Assembly (NCBI GenBank): GCA_026260175.1
Contig: JAKCWW010000459.1
Coordinates: 15,609-79,608, forward strand
Length of the DNA stretch: 64,000 nucleotides
From: Reticulitermes lucifugus
Lineage: Eukaryota; Arthropoda; Insecta; Blattodea; Rhinotermitidae
Direction: 5' to 3'
The position numbers and the translations under genes were made by a program. Under the pieces are notes generated by a model, which was not told where the DNA came from, ran no database searches, and saw only the letters and a list, made by a program, of their open reading frames with translations. Numbering within the stretch: position 1 is the first letter of the stretch; every line of letters starts with the position of its first letter. Positions 1-12,377 of the stretch are shown here, in pieces.

Positions 1-739
1 GTCATTTTAATGAAAGCAGTGATAACTAAAAGCATAATATTTAACAGGATGTTTTTCTTAGTTTATATTTTTCGTTAGGGGCAGATGAAGTATATTTGTA
101 CAAATCCTAAGTAAAATCAAGATTGAATACATTTATGAGAATGATTAATGATCTAGTCCATTTTTATTCTCATAAAACAATTTATTACGTGGCCTAAGTG
201 GGACTATATAGGATATTCCGCAGCCATAAGGCTTGTGTGTATGATTAGCAGAACATGACAACACTGCACCTACTGACATACTAACGGTTTGATATACTAT
301 GGAGTCTATCTTTTGTCGTAACAAACCATTTTGTAAACTTTTATTTGCCTTAAATCTTCACACTATCAGAGCATTGAAATTTACATGAAAGACCAAAAGT
401 GAAATTAATATTTAGTTCTATACATTAATTTTAATTTTGATATTTCACGTCAGTTTTAATGACCTTTTTGTGTGAAAATAATCGCAAATCAAATTTGGTG
501 GTGACTGTTTAAAGTTAATATCGATCAAGCATTCTTTTTATGGCTCAAGTAAGACGAAATGATTACATGAACATCTGTAAAGTAATAATTTCTTATATGT
601 AAACATTTTCAAGTAATTGGTAACATGTATTAATTAGGTCTCTCTTATCATGGTCGTACGATGGTAACTGGTAGGAGAAGTTTATAAACAAACGACATAG
701 ATAATTGATAAATATTAAGCTTATGATGAGACGAAATAT

Positions 740-950
740 CAAATTTGTTCTTTTGCGCACCACGAAGGAATATCGGGGAACGGAGATACTTGTCCACTCA
801 TTCTTACCATTGACACTAGATGGAGTGAGCAGTCATCTTCACAAAATAGCCGGTCTACCCTTAGGGAAAGGGTCCTCAGTTCACCTTGACTAGAAGGCTG
901 AGTGGGCTCCAGAGGCGGTCTGCACGCTTTGGAGAAAAGATAAACATCTT
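740..950 (-). mobile_element. Old SINE copy, minus strand
   Basis: Read on the minus strand, the segment has the body layout of the SINE family found throughout this window: a GGAGCCCACTCAGCCT-like stretch, a diverged GGTAGACCGGC-like counterpart of GGTAAAGCGGC, a TGACxxCTC block, then a GTCxxTGGTAAGAATGAGTGGA-like block and a terminal CTTCGTGGTGCGCA-like stretch. The tRNA-like head is not clear, so the copy is probably 5' truncated. It is well diverged from the younger copies at 20033 and 58795. The short plus-strand open frame here is an accident of the repeat. Confidence 0.6.
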
Positions 951-1341
951 GGTCCTAATCTGACTTAAGTTGAATTAACAAGTAAAAACTGTTTTCACCG
1001 TATCTTAACATTTAAATAATTGAACAGAACAAACATCCAATATTGAAACATTGAAAGTTTTATAAAATTGACAATTTTAACACTTACTTTTCTTTAAGTC
1101 CGAAGAGATCACGCAATTTTTTTGATGGAGAAGTAGATTCCATGTGTTTAGTATGAGTAAATGTGGTTCACTATTTTAACACTCCCCTGAAGTCTTTTTG
1201 TTAGCTGTTAATTTTATGACAAGTAGGTGATTCCGTAAAGGTTGTATGACAACTTGCCATATGCCTGTCTAGTCGTGTGAGATTTACGGTTTTCAAGATG
1301 GTGAAGACTACTCTCTTCTTGGATAAGACTCCGTGTGTAAT

Positions 1342-1440
1342 GGTAGATAATTAGAGACGTTTCGTAAGAAGCTCCATCTCTATCCGCTACTCTGAAAACG
1401 GAGGGAATAAATTTGTCTGAAACGTCGGTACTTATCTACC
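1342..1440. repeat. Small foldback with hammerhead-like GAAACG arms
   Basis: GGTAGATAATTAGAGACGTT (from 1342) is repeated in inverted orientation at 1418-1440, with about 17 of 22 positions matching. Both arms contain a GAAACGTC motif next to a loop of about 55 bases. This layout resembles the better-preserved foldbacks at 9512 and 56591, so it is probably an eroded member of that group. No coding signal is seen. Confidence 0.45.
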
Positions 1441-2445
1441 AGACTATAAGACGTCACGCCCAAGGATATTAAACTTATTACGTACACCTGTTTCCTGCTT
1501 TGGAAATGGCAAGCTGAATTCCGATTGGTGTTTGTCTTCTGATATGTGAGGCCGTGTATTGTGAGAACCGCACAAGACATATTTCGTAGCCACCGTCGTG
1601 TGAAACAGACATCTCACATGAATCCCCAAAGTCGTTATTTAACTGAACAATTGAGATCTTTGCATACCTGACTGGGGTTTTCTGCGTAAGAGTATTCTTG
1701 ACAGCCAGCATTTGTATGTTCGCTCAGTGTGGACTTGCGTTTGTCCGGTCACGTTTGGATGTACATTCTGCCAGTCCTACGCATGCCGTCCACATGTGAG
1801 CTGTGGAATAACAATCTGCCGCATAACCATTCGTGGAAACGGAAGCTTTTCCATCCATGCTTACTGCCTATTGTCTAGAATAAGAAATATTTTCGCTGCC
1901 AAAAAGCAAATGCGCTTTATAATAATCAAATTATTCCATGCTTTGTCATTCACTGCATAAAGGGTATTCTATATTTTTCTGTTTATTGTCCGTTTCTCAG
2001 TAAAATTTAGGGGCATAAAATAGTTGCCATAACACAGGGAATGGAAGGAGTTCTTTTACACAAAAGTGATTTTAAAATTTGATGAATATAGGACAAGCAA
2101 TTAGATAGATCTAGCAGTATGCTCCTAATGCTCAACTATTTTAAAATAATTTATATATCATTTCCTATGTATCTTTCGGACTTCTCTCCTCCTCTCTCAC
2201 ACTTCTTTTGGATCAAACTCTGTCCTCACATTCTGGTCTTGTTTTCTGTCATTTTAAGCCATGAGTTATTAACATTTTAAAGTGTTTGTATTGATTGAAA
2301 TAAAGAGACTGGTGACTGGCAGTGGTGCACTTAGGAATATGGTGTCATTTTTATGGTATGGTTGTTTTAATTTTATGTTCTACTAGTTATTACCATTCAG
2401 TGAATAATTCATAATGTTCATAATAGTAATGTTGTTTCGGCAATG

Positions 2446-2775
2446 TAGAAGATTTTTACGAGTAACTGTAAACAAAATATTGTCCCTTTGCACACTATGA
2501 AGGCATATGAGGGACTTGAAGTATAGCTCCCTTCATTCTTATCCTCGTCATTACTTGAAGGTGAGAGGTCAGCTTCACTCGTCGGCCGCTTTACCTGTAG
2601 AAAAACCCAAGCCTTTGTGCACTGAATAGGAGGCTGTGTAGGCTCCAGTGCAAGACTGGACATTTTAGAGAATAAAAGTTTTTGTCCCGCTGGGTATCAA
2701 ACCACGTTTGCGCGGTACCCCAGCTCATAGCCTTATCACTACCCTGATTCCGCTGTCTCGGCTTACATATTAGGA
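2446..2775 (-). mobile_element. Nearly full-length SINE, minus strand
   Basis: The minus strand begins with a tRNA-like head near 2770: GTAGTGATAAGGCTATGAGC, then a B-box-like GGTTTGATACC near 2697. It continues through GGAGCCTACACAGCCTCCTA, GGTAAAGCGGCCGACG, a TGACCTCTCACCTTCAAGTA block and TATGCCTTCATAGTGTGC at the 3' end. This is the same family as the copies at 22812 and 30905, and one of the more complete ones. The short open frames overlapping it are shadows. Confidence 0.7.
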
Positions 2776-2899
2776 GTTGAATGATAGCATACGTAATACA
2801 AAGAAACATTTTTTCATCATACACCTCTGTTCTTGTGTGCTTAATTTTCAGCGCTGTCGAAGTAAGTAGCAGTGGCAACTGAAGTTGAAAAATAGTCTT

Positions 2900-5800
2900 G
2901 GATATAAAGATGGAATCTTAAATATTACTTTCTCAGGAATCGATTTTCATCATTGTTAGAATTTTTGTTTCAACTCTGTAATAGAACATACTGGGATAAG
3001 CTTAAGCAGAGGCCTTGCAAGTTAATACAATTTAAAATATAGCGACGTGTCAAAATTGTAAAAAATAATTTTGGAGAAAATCTAATAGAAGGACATTATT
3101 TGCCTTAATGTAATAATCTAAAAAAAGTTACTTTAGAAAGTTGTAAAAATTTGCTCCTTTGCAATTGTAGTCTTTGAATACATTAATATCATTAGGTGGA
3201 GCTTATTATATGTAAATAGTTGAAAGTACGAAATAGCTTAATTTAAAATTTTTAGGCTTCGTTATAAATATACTTTCTTCAGAAACAGCAGTATGTATTT
3301 TGTAATATAAAATCTAGTCAGTGTAACTTTGAAGAGTTAACAATCAGATAATGTATGAAATTAAAAGAAAATAAAAATGTGCAATTTATTGTACTTTATT
3401 TTGAAGCAAAATGTGATCTAGTTTTAAAGTATGGGCCAACTGTGAGTTAGAAAGTTATGTTTCAATGGATTGAATGGATCATTCTTTAATTATCAATTAC
3501 TTTCCAAAGTGTAATTAAATTATTAGTGTGTTATTTTGAATATTGTTACCGTGTAAATGTAGTGACTGCTTCCACTACCGAGATGTATGTGGTTTGTCAG
3601 GAGATCGATCCTAGTAAGAATCTGGTGAAAGAAATACAAGGTGTTTCATAAACAAGGGATAATAGTGTAAAAGAAATAATATATTATAATCACTGTAAAA
3701 AAACGCCTACTACTTTTATATAGGCCTAGGTGAGTTTACTCTGTCTCTCTCTCTCTTTACTTTCTGTTTTGCAAACTTCTGTACGTGTTCGATTGGTGTT
3801 CCCGCCATCCGTTTTGTTGGGGCTATAACTAAAGATACGAGACAAGCGAACGGAGGAAGCTTGGTTTATGGGTTTGCATCCCGCAGTCAGAGGCTTGAAG
3901 CATCTCTATGCTAGTGGTACAAACTTGCGGTTTCGTCTTACATCACACCGTGTTCACCTATAGAAAAACTCTTCTGGGTCTGCCTAACAATTTCTCCACC
4001 AGTTTGCGTTTATATTTTTTCCCGAAAATATTTTTCATTCACTCCTGAATAGCAGAAGATGAAACATTAACCAAGAGGGGCCTTTAAGCTTTTCCGCCTG
4101 CCTATCATCTTTCTTCTCTGTAAAGATTTATTTTTGCTGTGAACCCTTACTAGTGTTCTTGCTCACCCTCCTGTTGCTTTATGTGAACACTAAAGTAAAG
4201 CGACATATAACGGTTCTTGTTACGCAGGAACTTTATTCCTGAGATGGCGAAAAACGTAAAGTTCTTAATTTTTTTGTTAGCTGCTTCCCCCGCACATCTG
4301 AGACCATCACCACTGAAAGTCTTTGAAAATTGGTTGTCCTTACACAAGTCTGTGCACAGATACGTGATGTGTATTGACGCGCTTCGTTGTGTGCCTCTTG
4401 TCTCTAGACTACTACATAGCCTTCTGCGTGTCTGTGTTGGTGGCAATATTCAATATTTATTTTCACAACAAATAAGGACACGGCTGAGACAAACGCTGAG
4501 TTAGTAAAATCTTATTTCATAGAAGATGATCTTTGTGTAAGAAGTGATTGCACGGTCAAGTTTGAAACTTCAGTAGATCTTTATCCCAACTTTTCTACTT
4601 GCTCTGCACTCAATCAAAGATGAATATTTCCTTCCTCTCATCCTTTTAGTGTGTAAATCACTCCTTTCTCTAGTTCTGCTTCAAAGCTGTGATCCAAAAA
4701 CACACAATTAAAACTGTGGATTTTAAGCCTACAGAAAGGAAGCTGAAGGATAATCTTCATCCCAAGGAAACAGGAAGTGCTTGTGTTTAATTTATTGGCG
4801 TGTGAAAAATACCAGAAACTTCTTTGTGTATAAAATCTTCGATTATTCCTCGAAAATAACAGTGGTCATACCTGAAATGCAATAAATAAAATGTTACTTA
4901 ATAAAAGTGAAAATTTTGCGTACGTTATAAAGTTTTGTGCTCCATACAATGTGTATTGGATTACATGGCAAACTTATTTAAAGGAACTGTTTACAGGCTT
5001 AGTTGTAAATATAGAATCGTTGGTGGAATCGAACCAATACGAAGTGTAACTTGTTTGGAATATGCCTTATTGCAATAATAGTGTTAACTATTACCGCATC
5101 GGACTGGATATGATTGTTAGTGAATTAATAAGGAAGGTTGGGTAATATCACATTTTTAATCTGAGAGGTTTTAAATTAAGTTTCGGCTCTTAATGCCAGT
5201 TTCGAACTATGTATTCTGTAGACTTAACCATGTAGCTGAACATATGTACTTTATATCCTTTGTTAATGAGGAAGGAATGCTGTTCCTGGTGAAAGATTTT
5301 GGCGGCCGACATAATGATTTTGTTGATGATGAAAAGGGTTCATAATAAGTAAATAATAATTACGTTATAATGTGTATATTTAGAATTACTTCCGACTGAG
5401 CTTGGAAATTGAATTTATAATTAGGCCATCTATCGCCGGCATTTTCTGTTTATTAAAAGTTAATTTATATTTAGGAATAATAATATATGTAGTTAATAAG
5501 TTTTCAGTGAACAGATACAACTCACATGAAAGTCTTTAAAAATCCTAGTTAATAATTACAGATTATACACGAGTAAGCTAGATGAAACAGGGTGTTTAAT
5601 TTGGGGTAGGAATTCAGCTGTTGTAAAATTTACATGCATTATAATCTTTGTACACTAGCAAAGAAATGTAATCCAGAAGCTTTTAAGTTCCATACTAAAT
5701 ACGTATTCCTTTATTTCAATTAGATTTAACAAGTTCTAAACCTAACTATTTTATCATTTTCTGTCTTCTGCTGTATTGTTTTTATAAAAATCAAATAATA

Positions 5801-8500
5801 CAATCAGGGTGGAATTTCCTTAAAATATAAATTTTGTTGCTTCTAATATATTTGTATATATGCTACAAACACACATCTCTAAACTGCTTTCATATCTTGG
5901 ATTGTCTCTGATAGTTCAATATGGCGTCAAGCGCAATAATCATAGACTTCTTATGATAAGTTTATGAAATATTCACCCGGCAGGAACATTCTTAGTAATA
6001 CCCACAACGGAGATAAATGTTCACTGGGTTTATTCTAATCAAATATTTACTTATATACACCTACACCCAGTGATCGATTGAAATACCATTATTTAATTAA
6101 TAAATATTCTTTACAATAAGCTGGATAACATGTATTAACGATATGTATTACCTAGTTAATATTTCAGATGAAGGCTTAAAAATAGCTTTGTAATGAGCAA
6201 TACAATCCAAGAAGTATGAGTAATATAAAGTCTAATATTAATGTTGTAATATTTATATAACAAAATTACTTAAAGCTGAGGTTATTCTAAGTCCTTCCTT
6301 GCGATGCGAAATAAGATGTACAAAATTTACTCGCAACTTTCCTTTTGCAGTCCTCTAATTGGCCTACGATTTGAGGCCATAATTTTTATAATGAAAATTA
6401 TTGCAATCACCCTTCTTTGATTAACTGAGTACATGTTTACCATCATAAAAGAGGGATTTTTTTCTAAATTTATTGGAAAAAAACTTGAATACTCTTTTTA
6501 CATTTTCCTTCTGGGTAGAATAACAAACAGCAAAGAGTTTAACCTTATGCTTGTTTTCAAATCAGCTGATTCGTTTACAGCTGTCGTGCAGCCAACCTTC
6601 CAAAAATACATACATAAATTTTATTCAGCGCTTGTTTTATGAATGTTTTGATGATATCAGACGACAATCATTAGTAGCTGTTTTATACCTACATTATTAA
6701 TCTTGGCCTAACATTTGTGTTTACACTGTCACTTGCTATAATAATAAACTGCAATGATATTTTTATATGTCGCACAACATATAAGTCCTATCAGGTTTCA
6801 GGGGCAATGGATTTAGGAGTCATCAATTTTTCACAAATGATGTAATTAGCTTTTGCTGTCTTTAAACCCAAGATTTGAAAATTAAAAATAATGATATTTT
6901 ACTGTCACTTAACGAGTACAGGGATTACGACTTTTTATGCTTGATACAAGGTTAATACATGAATATTATTACTAATGATCAACAGCATCAAATTAATTCA
7001 ATGATGATGTGATATATTATTTAAAACATGATAGCTATATAAACACTTTATCGACGTTGTATTTACTTGCCGTCTGGGGAGGTTTACAGGAATTTATAAT
7101 AATTTAATACTTGAGTGATAACGATAGGTAAATTGAAGTTTATTTGAGCACAAATTAATGAAAATTTACATTTTAATGCGAGTGAATTAAGAAGTAAACA
7201 CACTGAATAAAGTTTCGCATTAGAATAAATATTTAAACGTGGAAGGTTAATAAAGAAATTGAAGAAAGATTGTAACCAGTGGAAGTTTAAAATATCAAGA
7301 GACCTTTTAAAAATAAAAGGGCTTTTAATCAATGACGATTCTGAACAAATTACGAGACTAATTAATTTGCAGTAAGAAAAGTATAAGATAAAAAAATTTA
7401 AACGTCCTCAGCAAGGAAAGATACCTTAATTGCTATGTGAATAATGAGCAGTAAAAATTTACAACAGGCGAGTAAGGACGTATTATTTGGGAAATAAACA
7501 TTTTAGCCAATTTCAATTCGCTAAGGAAAGATGTAGATTCTTGTGAAACTTCCATTTTTTACGTTTTTAAAATTTCAAACTTTCAACGACTTTCACAAAA
7601 TTTAATATGATTATTCTGCCATTGAAGATCCCTCGAATATCCTAATGTTTAATTTTATATAACGGGTAATAAAATGGCGGAGGAAGATATTTTGAGGTGA
7701 CAGAGATCTTTAATACGGGATCCTGATATAATGTTTGCCAACAGATTTTTTTTTTGTAAATATTCTAACATTTCAGGAAACATTTTAGAATGCGGAACAA
7801 AATACGACTGCATAAATCTGTATTCATCTGGTTGCTTGTTGGCGATAACTAACGAAGAACCAAAGATCGGTATTTTAAATCTGTTACAGAGGAATCTTTC
7901 GTAACTATTTACTAATTCTGTGCGAGTTACTCTTTAATAAATCAATGTTTAGAAATATGTTGACGTTATGAAAATTATTGTTTATTTTCGAAAAATTTAA
8001 AGTAGAAAATTTTGTATTTTGGTAATATACTCTATTTGCCCCTGATTATGCTAGTCATAATTTATTTTAATAGGATATATTATTTAAATCTTAATATTGT
8101 AAGTGGCTGGAAAATATTTCATAAACTTAGACTAAGAATAACATATAAATATATTCCTATTGATTTGAATTTCTTTATCAAATATGACCTTCTTTAAACT
8201 GTTGTTATTTCTGATGGACGTTGCTTTTCCAAACACATAATTTTTTGAGAAGGTGAAGAACTAACAACTGCTCCAATAAAGCCTCTACTATGAAGACTAT
8301 CAGTCAAGCAGTGTACTTAAAAACCCGAAAACCCTAAAAGTTAAAATCCAAACCAAAAACGCACTGGAACATTACTTTGTTTCGTCAGTCAGTAGGCTTA
8401 ATAAAATTGGTTACTTGAAGCTTACAATATTTTAATTACTATTATAAAAAGTATCATGTGTTATGTTAACATTTTTGCAAAGTTTATCGCATCAGTAGGA
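2900..8500. other. A+T-rich non-coding stretch, no gene recognised
   Basis: About 5.6 kb of A+T-rich DNA with only chance-length open frames (longest about 98 codons, near 4150-4446, with no recognisable domain or codon bias). A short CT run lies at 3738-3758. I see no repeat family, RNA gene or exon here that I can support. Confidence 0.5.
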
Positions 8501-8580
8501 GTCTATAATAATACTGATGCATTCTCTAGCTTATTTTTACCTTGTGAGTATATTATATTATTATGTTTTCTGTGCCACAG

Positions 8581-8724
8581 GTCGTCAGGGCTCCACAAGT
8601 GTTTTATCGGCCGCGTTCTCTTACGGTAAGCTCGGTCGCGTCTCTCCTCCTCGGTCTCCGACAAACATCCGTCTTCATCCGCTCATTCGAAAAGTAGGTC
8701 GTCTCGGTCATGTTGTTATTCAAT
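8581..8724 (+). promoter_or_regulatory. CpG-rich 5' untranslated region or promoter of the 8725 exon
   Basis: This is an abrupt CpG-rich islet in A+T-rich surroundings, with GGCCGCG, GGTCGCG and several TCGG steps. It starts directly after TTTTCTGTGCCACAG, which reads as a splice acceptor, so the islet may be an untranslated part of an internal exon. It could equally be a core promoter region. A second donor-like site, TTACG/GTAAGC, lies at 8625/8626 and could mark alternative splicing of an untranslated leader. It leads straight into the ATG at 8725. Confidence 0.4.
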
Positions 8725-8805
8725 ATGGCTGCTTCCTTCGGCCGTCACCGTGACTTTCAGTTGATGAAGGACGACCTGAAAGAATCTCAACGTGGGACAA
8801 GAAAG
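8725..8805 (+). CDS. Candidate first coding exon of an unidentified host gene
   Basis: This is the best protein-coding candidate in the window. The ATG at 8725 opens 27 codons, starting MAASFGRHRDFQLMKDDLKE and continuing SQRGTRK. The frame then meets AAG/GTGAGC at 8805/8806, an excellent animal 5' splice site, which gives a phase-0 junction. Two codons after the donor GT there is a TGA stop, as expected if the sequence beyond is intron. Codons such as GGC, CGT, CAC, GAC and CTG differ from the A+T-rich surroundings, and the upstream 140 bases are CpG rich. The peptide is hydrophilic and charged, with no signal peptide or membrane segment. I do not recognise the family. If it is real, the gene runs to the right and the following DNA is its first intron. 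I found no convincing second exon in the remaining 55 kb. The alternative is a chance open frame in a CpG islet. Confidence 0.45.
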
Positions 8806-9511
8806 GTGAGCTACTGAAATTCTTGTTTTGTCTCTTAGCAATGATTTCCTTCTTACTACAGCAGAGTTGCTCGGTCAATACGAAACTACATGCACTTGAA
8901 CTAGACGACAGTTGAGTATTGCTTACTCCACCAAGTTCTTAGCAGTGTTAAAAAAACCCCACCCACCATTTACAAAGTAAATAACCGTTAAGACAAGGGC
9001 GAAGAAAATTGAAAGTTCTGCTTAAACACAGAAAGTACAATGAATTGTAATTTTATGGTCTCGTGTTTTAAAGCCCCAGTATTTTAAAAAATGTAATTCT
9101 TGTTGTTTTTAAAAATGTTAAAATTAAAACTATTTATTACTGTGCCAAAAGTGTTAGAACTGAAAATTCCCATTAACACCAGCAAGTATTTAAATGTCCA
9201 TTGCACATATGTTTGTCAGTATGCCTTCTTATCACTACATTGTGACTTAAGGAGAAATACATTTCACAAAAGCTTTTGTCTTTGCGTCAGTTATCGTTGT
9301 TGTCATTTAGTGGATGTATTTTTTTGGTTTTTAGTAGTTGATAAGCTTTTCCGTTTTCGTTCTAAGAAATACTCTACAATTAAGGAATATTTTGAAGTTG
9401 TGTTAATGGCCTATGGCGAAAACACAATATATATTTATAACTGAAAATAAGAGTTTAACTAGACTGTTGTATCTTCACGTTATTTTCACCGTGCATTTTG
9501 ATTCAATTAGC

Positions 9512-9688
9512 AGTATTATAACCAACAAATGCACTTTTTGTATTTCTGTTACACTTTTACCCTACATATGTTTCGGCTGTGGTCCAGTCTACTAGTGTAC
9601 CCCTGATGATGGCTGGACCACAGCCGAAACATATGTAGGGTAAAAGTGTAACAGAATTACAAAAAGTGCATTTGTTGGTTATAATACT
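9512..9688. repeat. Young foldback element with 75-bp inverted arms
   Basis: The arms are 9513-9587 and 9613-9688, separated by a loop of about 25 bases. They are inverted copies with only one or two mismatches. Each arm runs from TATTATAACCAACAAATGCA at its outer end to GGCTGTGGTCCAG at its inner end. No clear target-site duplication is seen. The near identity implies recent origin or gene conversion. The loop and right arm together form the hammerhead-like motif listed separately. The 119-codon minus-strand open frame running through here is a product of the palindrome. Confidence 0.85.
9598..9642 (+). ncRNA. Hammerhead-ribozyme-like motif (type I, short stem III)
   Basis: All the conserved parts can be placed. 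Stem I 3' strand is TACCC (9598-9602). The core CTGATGA is 9603-9609. Stem II is GGCTG/CAGCC (9611-9615 with 9621-9625), with one extra T at 9610. GAAA is 9626-9629. A two-base-pair stem III, AC/GT, closes a four-base ATAT loop. A at 9637 would be the cleavage position, and stem I 5' strand GGGTA (9638-9642) pairs fully with TACCC. Hammerheads with this very short stem III are known from Penelope-like retroelements and schistosome SINEs and usually act as dimers. The extra T beside stem II is a departure from the consensus, and the surrounding long palindrome would compete with this fold. Activity is inferred, not shown. Confidence 0.5.
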
Positions 9689-9952
9689 TCTAATATACTG
9701 TTGTAGCTCCTTTCTGTTTTGTTTGCAATGACGTTTTGATGTCTCTGAAAACAAAATATGTGTCGTCGTCACCTTCAACTTACCTGCCCTCTCATAAGCA
9801 TGCCAACATGGAACACATGTAGGCCGCTTTATCTTTCTCGGCCCAGCCAATAACTGTATGATTTCTATTCTCACCTTTACTGACAAAACATCAATGTGCC
9901 AAATGACATACTCCACACTTAAGACGCAGACATTTCCATCGCGGGTTTATGG

Positions 9953-10027
9953 CCATCATCATCATCATCATCGTCATCATCATTATTCACCATCATCATC
10001 ATTCATCATCATCATCATCATCATCAT
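9953..10027. repeat. CAT/ATC trinucleotide microsatellite
   Basis: An interrupted run of CAT units, with single-base interruptions (CGT, ATT) that indicate an older array. The open frame crossing it encodes only a His/Ile run and is not a gene. Confidence 0.95.
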
Positions 10028-10039
10028 AAACGCTCTTTA

Positions 10040-12370
10040 GAAATTTTATTTTCACAGGTGGATAAACTTTAATTCCAGCTGTAAAGACACTGGACATTCT
10101 GTGGGCTGGGCTATGACAGTCCCTTTCCCTAAAATGGCAGATATTTTCTCTTCGCCAGCTCGTCTGAATGGGCTCTGGGTTCAGTTCTTTTTCTGCCCTA
10201 TGGGCATGTAATAAAGGGGAAATTCCTTTGGCACTAGAACGTGCAGGTTTCAGGTCACGTCTATCTAATCTCTAGGTCTAATAACGTAGAATTTGTCTCC
10301 ATTCCTCCTTACATATTTGTCATGGCTTTATATGTGAGCAGGGGGAAACTGTAGAATAAGCATAAGCGAGGATCTCAATTATGGCCTCCTTCTTCTGGAT
10401 ATTTGACTCCTGGATAGAGAGGAAAATTCGCCTTTTACTAATTTATCGCAAAATGGATATTAGGAATGAAGTATTTAATAACAACTTATCAAGGACAGAG
10501 GTAAATTTGGATTTAACTGGATGTTTACAAAAGTTGAAAAGGAATTCGAAAATCCTCAAATGAGAGAATTTGTTCTAACAATACCAAAACCTAATTTTAG
10601 CTGAATTTAATTACACAAAATCTATATTTTATATATGTAATTTATGTGAACTCCCTGCAGATGACGCGAAGAGGTTCGAAATATTTTGGAGCTGTAATAT
10701 TTTAATTGTAAATTTTATACAATAATATTGTGCATTTTGTTGGGTTTTTCTTAGATAATTATCAATTAATGCATTGACAGAAATGTCATAAATTTGTTCT
10801 AACCGTAGAACGAAATGTTTATCTGTGATGTTCATAGTGATCGTCCCAAAAATTCGCTTAACATATGTTATTTACCTGCGTATCTTACATAATATTTTGT
10901 GTCATGTAAGTGTCCGTATATAGAAAATATTTTATATAAAATGTTTGAGTCAAGAATACTAACAACGCACGTAATGCAGATACAACGAAAATTATTCCAC
11001 AACTTGTGTGTTGCTGCACACCTCTTATAATAAAAGGTTTGTTTTATTTTGCTAAATTATTAATGTTTCTTTATTTGTGCAGTTCCTACCACAGACATTA
11101 AACGCCTAAATCTTACTTAGTTCTTAAATTTTCTGTCTAACAGAAATGCATATTTCGTTATCTAATTATAAATTGAGCGAAGTGATTTCTTGACACTCCT
11201 CTTTTCCACAATTTGTTTTTAAATTAAATTGAATCTTAGACACCTTTCCTGAATATTTATTTTACCTTCAAATGAAAATTATTAATGAAAGTTATTACAT
11301 TCTTACAATGTCGAGTGATAGAATGATTAATGGAACGTGAAGTAGGGAATGCTTAAAAGGGAGGCCTAGTCTGAGACACTCTTCAGGAATCAGAACTAAA
11401 ATCAAGCCTCCATTGTGAGCAGATGAGAAAAAAGTCTCATGCACTATAATATCATTCCCAGGCTAAAGTTTCTTAATATGTAGCCAAAATGTCACAGACC
11501 TGCTTCCACACACACACATTTTTATTAGGTTTGATTTTCGTCTATCGGTGTAAGATTTCTCATCTTTCCGTAGGTTGGCGCTATCACTATTTAAGAAAGT
11601 CATTTTCATGGAATAAATTTGAGGCATATACCAAGAAAATTTAAGGTGTCTGCTTTGGTGCACGTGGTTGTTTCCAAAGAAACTGCTCTTTGAATTTACT
11701 AAGAATTTTAAACTTATAGTCCGAAGTAAGTTTGGAGATAGATAAATTGGCGACTTAAGAAATAATGTATAATACGCTACGACGATATAACTTCTATTTA
11801 CAGTACTTTCAGGCAACATAGTTGTATATTTTATTCACACGTAAATAAGGACACACATAGGTAGCAATATCTATGTCTAAGATAGTCACGAATAACAGAG
11901 GAGAGTACTGAAATCATACGTGATTATTATTGTGAAAAGCGGGCAAAATAACTTAGAATCGGAATTTTCAAGTCTTATTAATCTAAAGCTCCGAAGATTC
12001 GGAAAAGATAACTGCCAAACATAAAATAAGTAAAATTATTTGGTATGCTTACCGTAGGCAGGTGAAAGTAAATTAGGCCTACATTCGTTAGAAGAATCGA
12101 TGCTAACCATGTTAATACAACAATGTATCACTTCCTAATATGGGTAGCATTTTTTTATTGTTTAGCATGTGGCATTTTGTGAAAGGTCCGAGCTCAAAAA
12201 CAAGGACTTTCTTTCAAGTTGGAACGTGTATAAATGCTTAGAAAGTATCGGGATATCTCAGTTTTAATTCATGTATTCAGGAAAGCTATTTGTTTTCTTC
12301 ATTCTGGTTCATTCTGTTTTGTTTCTTGAAAAACTAAGGTGAAGGATCAATATCCAAAATAGAAAAATTC
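10040..12370. other. A+T-rich non-coding stretch
   Basis: I see no exon, RNA gene or confident repeat here. Around 10150-10260 a GGGTTCAGTTC resembles a SINE B box, but no body follows. The minus-strand open frame of 118 codons at 11463-11819 shows no domain and ordinary A+T-rich composition. Confidence 0.4.
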
Positions 12371-12377
12371 GTTTGAA

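Noticed and set aside
9557-9916. 119-codon minus-strand open frame as a gene
   Set aside because: It runs through the arms of the 9512-9688 palindrome and shows no domain.
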